NCBI GenBank assembly: GCA_934503195.1
Contig: CAKSVM010000026.1
Span: forward strand, 1-36,861
Origin: an uncultured Eubacteriales bacterium
GTDB taxonomy: Bacteria; Bacillota; Clostridia; Oscillospirales; CAG-272
Direction of reading: 5' to 3'
DNA: 36,861 bases
In this document: positions 17,578-24,470 of the stretch, in pieces
Position numbering within the stretch: position 1 is the stretch's first letter
Layout: every line of letters starts with the position of its first letter
Position numbers and translations under genes: made by a program
Notes under the pieces: generated by a model
Database searches by the model: none
What the model saw: the letters and a program-made list of their open reading frames with translations, nothing else
Told to the model about the DNA's origin: nothing

Positions 17578-17610
17578 TGGAGCTGCCGCTAACGCGGCGG
17601 CTCCATTTTT
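17578..17610 (+). terminator. Intrinsic terminator of the CBM9-like gene
   Basis: Stem TGGAGCTGCCGC (17578-17589), loop TAAC and GCGGCGGCTCCA (17594-17605), with one G-T pair, followed by TTTTT (17606-17610). Confidence 0.9.
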
Positions 17611-17629
17611 CCGCGGCCTCCGGCCGCGG
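17611..17629. repeat. Short GC hairpin next to the terminator
   Basis: Perfect 8-bp stem CCGCGGCC, loop TCC, GGCCGCGG, then CGCG and a T-run (17634-17638). It may be a second terminator and resembles other short-loop GC hairpins in the window. Confidence 0.6.
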
Positions 17630-17654
17630 CGCGTTTTTACGCGGGAAGGAAAAT

Positions 17655-17687
17655 AAAAAAAACGGAATCCGGCGGGATTCCGTTTTT
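17655..17687. terminator. Bidirectional terminator between convergent genes
   Basis: Stem AACGGAATCC (17661-17670), loop GGCG, GGATTCCGTT (17675-17684), flanked by A-rich sequence on the left and TTTTT on the right. It can end the leftward SLH-transglutaminase transcript and any rightward read-through. Confidence 0.88.
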
Positions 17688-17690
17688 GGG

Positions 17691-19088
17691 TCAGTAGAAA
17701 TATTTGCTGTCGGAGGTTGATCTGACCCATGAATAGCCATAGGAGATCATCTCCTCCTCGGTGAGACAGAAATACTTATGCGATACACTGTTCTTGCGGT
17801 CAGGAACCGGATCGTCATGCGTCGTGTCTATGTAATATTTCGTGCCGTTTATAAGCACGACATTCCACGCGTGGCTGTCAGAGCTGTTAGGGGCGTTTCC
17901 GCCGACCACAAAGCATCTTACGCCCGCGCGGTCGCAGAGAAGGCTGAACGCCGCGCAGTATCCCTGACATACGGCCTTCTTGTCGACAAGCGCGCCGCAC
18001 GCGAGGCGTGACACCTGCGTGATCTTTCCGGCCTTGTAGTTTTCGATATCGTACTCGCAGTTCATGACGAGATAGTCATGCAGAACCCTGACGCGCTCAG
18101 CGTCGGTCATGTCGGGCGTGATCTTGGCGGCGATTATCCGGTCGGCGGCCGTGACAGCCGCCTCGTGATAGGCTTTCATTGTCGAAATATCTGGGAGATA
18201 TTCGATCGTAACATTATAGCGTCCGTCGCCGAGCTGATTGATATTCGTGAAGGCGTTGTAGAAATATTCGAGGTTGACGACATTCGAACGCTCGCAGTAC
18301 TCGCGCAGACGCCGTGTCGTCTGCGAGGTGCGGAAGGTGAACTCGGTCATGAACTCGCGGTTAAGAATGTAGAAGAGATCGATTATCTCATGCTCTGAGC
18401 GAAGAGTATTCGCCGAAGCGTTTTCAAGTATCGCGTTCTTCTTGAAGGAATACGGATCCGCGCGGTATTCGATGACTCTGACGGCGATCGCGGCGGCTTC
18501 GCTTCGTCTGGCCTTTCCTGAGCCGTTATAAAGCCTTGTGCCGTCGGACTGGAGGTAACCGCGTAAAAGGTACTCGTTATACGCCGCCGAGGCGTAAGAG
18601 TCCTTTGTGTCGGTGAAGGGGTCATCAAAATCCATAGGCTCGACTCCCAGCGCGAGGATCATCATCTTGGTCATCTCGGAGCGTGTGATCGGGCGGTCGG
18701 GGTCAAATCCGGCGATCAGATCGGCGTCGGTTATCACGCCCTGTTCATAGGCTACAGTGATGAATTCGCTCGCCCAGTGTTCGGGATAAAGACGGACTGA
18801 GCCTTTTATCGTCTGGTTTTTATCAGTGCGGACAAGGATCTTTACGAACTCGGCGATAGTCATGTCGCGTTCGGGATGGAAATATCCGTCAGGATAGCCG
18901 CTGACTATTCCGGCCTCGGCGAGACGTTTAACATCGGCCGAGAACCAGTCTTCACTGCTGACGTCCGGAAAATTTGAGCGGTTTACCGCCGCGGCTCTGA
19001 GATTCTGGTTATATATCGCCGCCGTCGGTCCGCAGAAAAGAAGCGTCACCGCGGCGGATATCATTATTTTTTTTATGAGTTTACTCAT
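17691..19088 (-). CDS. S-layer-homology protein with C-terminal transglutaminase-like domain
   Basis: 465 residues. A signal peptide covers about 1-25. Three SLH repeats follow at about 39-88, 97-148 and 153-210 (VSGYPDGYFHPERDMT; AGFDPDRPITRSEM), anchoring the protein to secondary wall polymers. The transglutaminase fold spans about 330-435 with Cys374 (AVCQGYCAAF), His406 (DSHAWN) and Asp421 (YYIDTTHDD), so the triad is complete. GGAG is six bases before the ATG and a perfect consensus promoter is upstream. It is convergent with the CBM9-like gene. Activity could be peptide hydrolysis or wall remodelling; this cannot be resolved here. Confidence 0.92.
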   Translation of the reverse strand: MSKLIKKIMISAAVTLLFCGPTAAIYNQNLRAAAVNRSNFPDVSSEDWFSADVKRLAEAGIVSGYPDGYFHPERDMTIAEFVKILVRTDKNQTIKGSVRLYPEHWASEFITVAYEQGVITDADLIAGFDPDRPITRSEMTKMMILALGVEPMDFDDPFTDTKDSYASAAYNEYLLRGYLQSDGTRLYNGSGKARRSEAAAIAVRVIEYRADPYSFKKNAILENASANTLRSEHEIIDLFYILNREFMTEFTFRTSQTTRRLREYCERSNVVNLEYFYNAFTNINQLGDGRYNVTIEYLPDISTMKAYHEAAVTAADRIIAAKITPDMTDAERVRVLHDYLVMNCEYDIENYKAGKITQVSRLACGALVDKKAVCQGYCAAFSLLCDRAGVRCFVVGGNAPNSSDSHAWNVVLINGTKYYIDTTHDDPVPDRKNSVSHKYFCLTEEEMISYGYSWVRSTSDSKYFY

Positions 19089-19155
19089 TTATTTCTCCGA
19101 TTTGAAAGCGGAAGAGGAGTCTGCGCAATTTCGGCGCAAACGCTTTTGTAATTAA

Positions 19156-19184
19156 ATTATATCACATTATGTCGGAAATGTCAA
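19156..19184 (-). promoter_or_regulatory. Consensus promoter of the SLH-transglutaminase gene
   Basis: Minus-strand perfect TTGACA (19184-19179), a 17-bp spacer and perfect TATAAT (19161-19156) preceded by TGA. Confidence 0.9.
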
Positions 19185-19386
19185 CAGGATTGACCAATGT
19201 CGAATAAAATTTACAATTAGAAACCAATCGGACATGAAATCATAAAGAAAATCGGAGCTGCCAAATCCTCGGCGACCCCGATTTCTTATGTTGACTCCCC
19301 CGCCTGTCAAATCCACTGTAAACACATAGCCAAGCTCCAGATCGAAAAGAAATCTCCGGTCACTAAAACCATAAGCTAACGGATTT

Positions 19387-20889
19387 TCAGTCTTCCAGTG
19401 CCGAGAAATCCTCCACCAGCTTGTCAAGCTTCTTCTGTGCCGCCGCCTCGCGCTTCACATAGTTCGAAACAAAATCGGTACTTTTCGTCGAGACAGGTTC
19501 GTAGAACGACGCCTGCTGGAAGATCGCGTCGCAGTTGTTCGAATACGCCAGCGCGAACGATCCGCCGATGTTGCCGTGGATTATATCGATCATCTGCGAC
19601 GAATAATCGTCGCGCGAGTACTTCACCTTCAGTCCCGTCTCATAATACGCCGGGATGATTAGCTTTGCCGTCTCGCGGTTCAGAACCTCCAGCACCGCAC
19701 AGACATTCTCAAAATTCTGACAGGTCACAGGAATTACTCCGATCTCGGTAGTGTCATGCGACGACGACACATATTTCTCCTGATTTCCATCAAACTTCGG
19801 ATACGGCAGGATTCCGACCTCAAATTCCACATCGCGAAGCTCCTCCATCGAACCGAGGCGGTTGTATCCGAGGAAGAGCGCGCGTCCACCTCTGAACATA
19901 TTGTTTTGTGCGCTCAACGCGTCATTTCCGTCAAGCCCCATAAGCTCGGTGACACACGACCCGTCGCCGTAGAAAACCTGATTCAGAAGCTCCAGCAGCC
20001 GAACCGAATTCTCATTGTTCATCGCAATTTTAAGTCCGCCGTCCGGAGCCTTTTCGGTCAGCTTCAGATCCGCCGACACAAGGAACGGAATCATCGGCCC
20101 CCACGTCTGGAACGCGACATAGCCGTACTGATCCTCAATATCCCGCTTCGAGTTTCCATTGAGATCCGAATACATCTCGCCCACATGACTAAGGAAGGTG
20201 TCGTAAGTCCACTTGTTGTCAAGAACCTCCTTGTATAAGAGATCCCCGTCTCCGGTGTGGTTCGCTAAAAGCTCCTTGTTGAAGTAAAGCGCGTGCGCCG
20301 AGCGGAGAATATCGATGAAATAGTCTCCCGCGAGAATGTATTCCTTCTTTCCGTCAAGCGAAAGCTCTGACATATAATTCTCATACCAGTAGTCCTTGGA
20401 ACGGTCTATGTACGGCGCGTTCGCGATATTCCTGAAGTTGCCCTGAGTCGAGAGTCCGGCCATCGGATAAAGATCGGAGATGATTATGTCGTAGAGATCG
20501 TCCCCGCTCATAACAAGCTTCGAGACCTCAGCCGCCGCGCTGGCGTAGTTCACGTCATACTCGGTGTAAACGAGCTTTACCCCAAGAATCTCCTCTACGC
20601 TCCGGTTGCGGAAATAGGCCGAATCCTGAACGATATCCCCGGTCTCCTCCGCCGGGCCTTCAATCAGATAATTCGAGTTTCCGACTCCGCCGGGATCGTT
20701 CGTACTCGTGTAGATCCGTATCTCCTGTCCGTCGAAATCCATGTCGGCAAACGGATCAGGTTCCTCCGTCACGGCCTCCGAGGTCGTTTCGGCTCCGCCG
20801 GCCGTAGTCCCATCGGAAACCGCCGCCTCGCCGCAGGAGACCGCGAGCTGAGCCAGAATGAGCAGTGAAATGATAAGTGCTTTTTTCAT
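19387..20889 (-). CDS. Extracellular solute-binding lipoprotein (carbohydrate ABC type)
   Basis: 500 residues with a lipoprotein signal peptide and lipobox LAVSC (Cys at about 19), a Thr/Glu-rich linker, then a type-1 solute-binding fold (DLNGNSKRDIEDQYGYVAF near 240-260; GILPYPKFDG near 375-385). It is the intact paralogue of the frameshifted gene at 8536-9980. GGAGGAAG precedes the ATG. No permease or ATPase gene adjoins it, so the transporter it serves must be encoded elsewhere or the protein acts as a sensor or surface binder. The ligand is unknown; oligosaccharide is the family default. Confidence 0.92.
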   Translation of the reverse strand: MKKALIISLLILAQLAVSCGEAAVSDGTTAGGAETTSEAVTEEPDPFADMDFDGQEIRIYTSTNDPGGVGNSNYLIEGPAEETGDIVQDSAYFRNRSVEEILGVKLVYTEYDVNYASAAAEVSKLVMSGDDLYDIIISDLYPMAGLSTQGNFRNIANAPYIDRSKDYWYENYMSELSLDGKKEYILAGDYFIDILRSAHALYFNKELLANHTGDGDLLYKEVLDNKWTYDTFLSHVGEMYSDLNGNSKRDIEDQYGYVAFQTWGPMIPFLVSADLKLTEKAPDGGLKIAMNNENSVRLLELLNQVFYGDGSCVTELMGLDGNDALSAQNNMFRGGRALFLGYNRLGSMEELRDVEFEVGILPYPKFDGNQEKYVSSSHDTTEIGVIPVTCQNFENVCAVLEVLNRETAKLIIPAYYETGLKVKYSRDDYSSQMIDIIHGNIGGSFALAYSNNCDAIFQQASFYEPVSTKSTDFVSNYVKREAAAQKKLDKLVEDFSALED

Positions 20890-20925
20890 TTTGCTTCCTC
20901 CGTGGTTATTATTTCTTGTAGATAT

Positions 20926-20954
20926 ATTATACCATCCGCGTTATATGATTGCAA
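20926..20954 (-). promoter_or_regulatory. Promoter of the solute-binding lipoprotein gene
   Basis: Minus-strand TTGCAA (20954-20949), a 17-bp spacer and TATAAT (20931-20926) preceded by TGG. A second TATAAT-like element further upstream near 21020-21027 lacks a good -35. Confidence 0.8.
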
Positions 20955-21213
20955 TACATGGTTCTGCGAAAAACAGTACATAATTCCGCAAATCAGCGTC
21001 ACAATCCGGATCAGTTAATATTATACCATACAGCGGCAAGAAAATATACAATAAATTGTACCCCCTCCCCTAAAAAATATAGCAATTTTATATTTCCTCG
21101 GTGAAGATTTTATTTTTGCCGGATTCTCCGTCAGATTTTTGAAGTTTTCCGCCTTCCCTGCGGCGATATGATACTCAACGCAAAAATCTTCAAAAAACAC
21201 TAATCCATAGCTA

Positions 21214-21257
21214 AGCGGGACGCGAAGCGCGGCAAACGCCGCGCTTCGCGTCCCGCT
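21214..21257. repeat. Perfect 20-bp hairpin, 4-base loop
   Basis: Left arm AGCGGGACGCGAAGCGCGGC (21214-21233), loop AAAC, right arm the exact reverse complement (21238-21257). No T-run follows. The GAAGCGCGGC part of the stem recurs in the hairpin at 23875-23898. Confidence 0.9.
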
Positions 21258-21350
21258 GGGGAATTAACGTAAAGCTTGGTTCCGTGTGACGTATTGTCGG
21301 GAATTTTACGAATGATCATTGCTTTCGCGGATTTTGTGCTGTGTGACGCG

Positions 21351-21389
21351 AATCCCCCAAGCACGGCCTGCGGCCATTCTTGGGGGATT
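21351..21389. repeat. 11-bp hairpin with inner GGCC stem
   Basis: Arms AATCCCCCAAG (21351-21361) and CTTGGGGGATT (21379-21389) are perfect; the loop contains GGCC, TGC, GGCC. The right arm runs into TT on the plus strand, so it could be a weak terminator. Confidence 0.75.
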
Positions 21390-21413
21390 TTAGGGTATGG
21401 CGTTGATATTATC

Positions 21414-21441
21414 GCGCGGATGAGGAATCCGTGCTTTTTTT
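21414..21441 (+). terminator. Terminator-like hairpin with seven T, no known upstream gene
   Basis: Stem GCGCGGAT (21414-21421), loop GAGGA, ATCCGTGC (21427-21434) with one G-T pair, then TTTTTTT (21435-21441). It is oriented for rightward transcription, although no rightward gene is seen between 20890 and this point. Confidence 0.6.
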
Positions 21442-21472
21442 GCGATGTGAGTTATCGTTTGATACCGTGCGG

Positions 21473-21691
21473 TTACTCCTTTGAGCCGATTTCGGACTCC
21501 AGCTCGTCCCTTATCGACGCCGTCTTATCAGGGGTTATATGGCCTTTTGTGCGTTCGAAATACGCGACGCTGTTTCTGGCGAGTAGCAGGAATTCGTTAT
21601 TCAGTGTGCGTCCCTCGCTTTTCGCGACGTAGTAGAGCTTTTCGAGCAGGTCATCGCTTATGCGTAAGTTTATGTTTCGCTGGTTTCTCAT
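21473..21691 (-). CDS. Small ribbon-helix-helix (Arc/MetJ-like) protein
   Basis: 72 residues. The N-terminal NINLRISDDLLEKLYYVAKS pattern is a short strand plus helix, then GRTLNNEFLLLARNSVAYFERT gives the second helix, as in Arc-like DNA-binding proteins. The acidic tail is poorly conserved. Family members act as repressors or antitoxins; no toxin-like frame adjoins it, so a solitary regulator is more likely. The ribosome-binding site is weak (AAGGA about 15 bases upstream), but a good promoter lies at 21831-21859. Confidence 0.75.
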   Translation of the reverse strand: MRNQRNINLRISDDLLEKLYYVAKSEGRTLNNEFLLLARNSVAYFERTKGHITPDKTASIRDELESEIGSKE

Positions 21692-21830
21692 TTTTTATTA
21701 TGAACATCCTTTCTTGGTTTGTCGCGGCGCAGGCGGAGCGTGGATTGCTTATGATAAGAATCCATTTGTGAGTTAAATTTCTCTTTGGTGACAGCACTTT
21801 ATTTATCGCCGCTTTTGTGTCTTTATTCTG

Positions 21831-21859
21831 ATTGTATCACATATTTTCCGGAAAGTCAA
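21831..21859 (-). promoter_or_regulatory. Promoter of the RHH gene
   Basis: Minus-strand TTGACT (21859-21854), a 17-bp spacer and TACAAT (21836-21831) preceded by TGA. It leaves a leader of about 135 bases before the RHH gene ATG. Confidence 0.7.
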
Positions 21860-21899
21860 GCATTTTTTGAAACTTCGGCGTGATTTGACGGCTTTGGTA

Positions 21900-21928
21900 T
21901 TGATTTTTCCGACAAAATATGATAAAAT
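21900..21928 (+). promoter_or_regulatory. Promoter of comM
   Basis: TTGATT (21900-21905), a 17-bp spacer and TAAAAT (21923-21928) preceded by TGA. Confidence 0.65.
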
Positions 21929-22036
21929 ATTTACAGACAAGCTGAATAAATCGTTTTCGCGGCGAAGATGCTGATTTCTTTATCGCGAAACGGCTTTCAG
22001 TCAGCTTATATTACACAACAAAAAGGGGATTTGTCA

Positions 22037-23599
22037 ATGCTTTCCACAGTTTATTCTACCGGACTTTCAGGAATTGACGGCTATCTTGTCGGCGTTGAGT
22101 GCGACGCGCAGGAAAGGATGCCGCAGTTTGAGATAATCGGTCTTCCCGGAACCGCGATAAAGGAATCGCATGACCGCGTGACCTCGGCTCTTCTCAACAG
22201 CGGGTTTGATATTCCGGATTACTCGATAACCATAAATCTCACTCCGGCTGACCGGAAGAAAGAAGGCTCGTCGTTTGATCTGGCGATACTCATTTCGGTG
22301 ATGGCGGCGAGCGGGCAGTTTCCCGCCGCCGGCAAGGAGGCGATAAAGCATTCCTGTTTTATTGGTGAGCTTTCACTTTCCGGGCAGGTGCGGCCTGTCA
22401 GAGGCGTTCTTTGTATGTGTCTTGCGGCCAAGGAGGCGGGATTTTCCGAGATATATGTTCCGGAGGCGAACGCCGGGGAGGCTTCGGTTGTTGAGGGTGT
22501 GAATATATATGGCGTTCCGAATGTACTGTCGCTGATCAGGCATTTCAAGGGAGATTTTCCGATCAAGCCGTCGGTATTCGACCGCGCGACGTTTGAGTCG
22601 GGGATATTGGAGACCGATTTGGACTTCTCGGACGTAAAGGGGCAGGAGATGGTAAAGCGCGCGCTTGAGATCGCGGCGGCGGGAGGCCACAACATTCTTC
22701 TTATCGGCCCGCCCGGCACCGGAAAGTCGATGCTGGCGAAATGTTTTCCGGGTATTCTTCCCGAGATGACCTTTGACGAGGCGGTCGAGACGACTAAGAT
22801 ACATTCGGTCGCGGGGATGCTTCCGGAGGGAGTTTCACTGATAACGAAGCGTCCGTTCAGATCCCCGCATCCGACGATGTCGGCTCCGAGTCTTGTGGGC
22901 GGCGGAACGAATCCGATGCCGGGTGAGATTTCGCTCGCACACAACGGAGTGCTTTTCCTTGACGAGCTTCCCGAGTTCAACAAGAACGTGACCGAGTCGC
23001 TCCGTCAGCCGATCGAGGATCGCAAAGTGACGATCACGAGAACGTCTGGGAAGGTGACGTATCCATCGGCTTTCATGCTTGTGGCGGCGATGAATCCCTG
23101 CAAATGCGGTCACTATGGAGATCCGCGCGGAACCTGTGTCTGCAACAAGGGTGACATAAAGAAATATCTTTCGAAGATCAGCGGACCGCTGATCGACCGT
23201 ATTGACATTCAGGTTGAGGTAGCCGCACTGAGCTATGAGGAGCTTTCTGCAAAGGCGCGCGGCGAGTCGTCGGCGGCGGTGAGAAAGCGTGTGAACGAGG
23301 CGAGAAAATTCGCCGCGAACCGCCTTCAGGAGGCGATGAAGTCAGATCCGACGCTGATGAGGATCACGCGCAACGCCGACATGATGTCAAGGCATCTTAA
23401 CAGGTTCTGCCGTTTGGACAAAGAGGCGGAGACGCTTATGAAAAACGCGTACGAAAAGCTGAATCTTTCCGCGCGTGGATACGATCGGCTTTTACGTGTG
23501 GCGAGGACGATCGCGGATCTTGACGCGAGCGAGTCGATAAAGGCCGCGCACATTGCCGAGGCGATTCAGCTGAGGAGTCTTGAGCGGAAGTACTGGTGA
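22037..23599 (+). CDS. comM: ComM/YifB family Mg-chelatase-like AAA+ ATPase
   Basis: 520 residues. An N-terminal Lon-like ChlI fold (about 1-170; STGLSGIDGYLVGVECD) is followed by an AAA+ core with Walker A GPPGTGKS (224-231) and Walker B VLFLDE (about 305-310), a CKCGHYGDPRGTCVC zinc-type cluster (Cys355, 357, 367, 369) and a C-terminal Mg-chelatase lid. ComM in other bacteria is a helicase aiding branch migration during natural transformation; the role in Clostridia is less clear. ATG 22037 follows AAAAGGGG; an upstream start at 21968 would add an unconserved leader. It stands alone, with no dprA or topA next to it. Confidence 0.92.
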   Translation: MLSTVYSTGLSGIDGYLVGVECDAQERMPQFEIIGLPGTAIKESHDRVTSALLNSGFDIPDYSITINLTPADRKKEGSSFDLAILISVMAASGQFPAAGKEAIKHSCFIGELSLSGQVRPVRGVLCMCLAAKEAGFSEIYVPEANAGEASVVEGVNIYGVPNVLSLIRHFKGDFPIKPSVFDRATFESGILETDLDFSDVKGQEMVKRALEIAAAGGHNILLIGPPGTGKSMLAKCFPGILPEMTFDEAVETTKIHSVAGMLPEGVSLITKRPFRSPHPTMSAPSLVGGGTNPMPGEISLAHNGVLFLDELPEFNKNVTESLRQPIEDRKVTITRTSGKVTYPSAFMLVAAMNPCKCGHYGDPRGTCVCNKGDIKKYLSKISGPLIDRIDIQVEVAALSYEELSAKARGESSAAVRKRVNEARKFAANRLQEAMKSDPTLMRITRNADMMSRHLNRFCRLDKEAETLMKNAYEKLNLSARGYDRLLRVARTIADLDASESIKAAHIAEAIQLRSLERKYW

Positions 23600-23757
23600 C
23601 ACGGTGACTGCGTTGGAGCGGATATTGGCGGGGGTTTTAGTCAGTGAAAGACAGTTGGGGGGGCAGGGACTGCCGGGAGATTGAATGCGGAGTGCTGTGG
23701 AGTTTTTTCGGCGAGGATTTTCTCGGAGAGTTTTGCTGAGATTTTGGGGAGGGGGAG

Positions 23758-23898
23758 TCGGCCGAGAAGCGGCCGATTGCAGGCGGCACGAAGTGGCGTC
23801 GACCTCGCCTTGCGAGGTCGATTGCGCGCGGAGCGCGCAACCTGCACTCGCGTCCGGGCCGTGCCGGGACACGTGAAGCGCGGCTTCAGCCGCGCTTC
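23758..23898. repeat. Array of consecutive short-loop GC-rich hairpins
   Basis: Stems in order: TCGGCCG/CGGCCGA (23758-23776, loop 5); a decayed CAC/GTG stem near 23787-23795; TCGACCTCGC/GCGAGGTCGA (23799-23821, loop CTT); TTGCGCGC/GCGCGCAA (23822-23840, loop GGA); GTCCGGGC/GCCGGGAC (23852-23870, loop CGT, one mismatch); GAAGCGCGGC/GCCGCGCTTC (23875-23898, loop TTCA). TGCAGG (23778-23783) and CCTGCA (23841-23846) could close three of them into a branched structure. Confidence 0.85.
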
Positions 23899-24219
23899 GC
23901 GCCCCCGCGGAAACAACAGTGTTCTGCGGCTCACCTTTTGCGGACATTCTGGAAATCCCATGTACTGTGGATTCCGCTATCTTAAAAATCTGACTTTCCA
24001 TGCGGCGCGGACGGGATTTTTCAGGCATACAGCTTTTTTTTCGATTGCTGACGCGATTTACAATCGGCGCGTTTTTTGTCTGTTTGTGGAAAAACTGCTC
24101 GCGTTCCGCGGTTTTCTTTGCGCTGCGGAATTGCTGTTGAGAAAACTGTAGAAAATGGTTCCGGCTTGTATATAATCATGTGAGAGTATGTGAGAAAACG
24201 CGAAATATGGATAATTATG

Positions 24220-24251
24220 TTTCCACAAAATCCACAAATACCTTGTGGAAA
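24220..24251. repeat. Inverted repeat TTTCCACAA / TTGTGGAAA
   Basis: Perfect 9-bp arms at 24220-24228 and 24243-24251 with a 14-base spacer. The right arm is part of a TTTTCCACA-type DnaA-box match (24244-24252, minus strand); another match is at 24085-24093. Confidence 0.7.
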
Positions 24252-24394
24252 ATGCGCTGTATGCGCTTTGGGTTCCGCTCTGTTTGCTTGGATTTCCGGC
24301 TGATTTTCCACTGACATTGGCGGCGGTTTCAACAGGCTTTATGTAAATGGCGGAAAATACCGCTGTCACGGCAAATAAATTTACACTTATCCCA

Positions 24395-24423
24395 TTGCGA
24401 AAAGAATAATCCTGTGATATAAT
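24395..24423 (+). promoter_or_regulatory. Promoter of the activase gene
   Basis: TTGCGA (24395-24400), a 17-bp spacer and TATAAT (24418-24423) preceded by TGA. Confidence 0.78.
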
Positions 24424-24470
24424 ATATGGTATACTTGTTCTCAAAATCCGATGAAAGGATGTAAGATAAA

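Larger units (their letters stand above)
20890..21472. other. Intergenic region rich in inverted repeats, no coding sequence
   Basis: Contains the lipoprotein promoter at the left, AT-rich sequence with TTTTTGAAG/CTTCAAAAA complementarity near 21138-21200, a 20-bp perfect hairpin (21214-21257), an 11-bp hairpin (21351-21389) and a terminator-like hairpin (21414-21441). No reading frame with recognisable content was found. Confidence 0.6.
21692..22036. other. Divergent promoter region between the RHH gene and comM
   Basis: No coding sequence is supported. The stretch holds a leftward promoter (21831-21859) and a rightward promoter (21900-21928) about 40 bp apart, then a comM leader of about 100 bases. 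Confidence 0.6.
23600..24470. other. 871-base non-coding region with a hairpin array and DnaA-box-like motifs
   Basis: No frame here has recognisable protein content. From left to right: G-rich sequence, an array of six short hairpins (23758-23898), sequence with TGTGGAAAA motifs at 24085-24093 and 24244-24252, a 9-bp inverted repeat (24220-24251), and the promoter and leader of the activase gene (24395-24470). I see no tRNA, tmRNA, SRP or RNase P RNA. Confidence 0.6.

Noticed and set aside
19167..19427. 86-codon leftward frame after the SLH gene promoter
   Set aside because: Overlaps the end of the solute-binding gene and the promoter region, with no ribosome-binding site and no recognisable content.
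21473..21691. Toxin-antitoxin pair
   Set aside because: The RHH protein could be an antitoxin, but no toxin-like frame lies next to it in either direction.
23681..24151. 156-codon rightward frame in the comM-activase gap
   Set aside because: Runs through the hairpin array and has low-complexity Arg/Ala content; not a plausible protein.
23600..24470. Chromosomal origin of replication
   Set aside because: DnaA-box-like words are present, but no dnaA, dnaN, rpmH or other origin genes adjoin the region.
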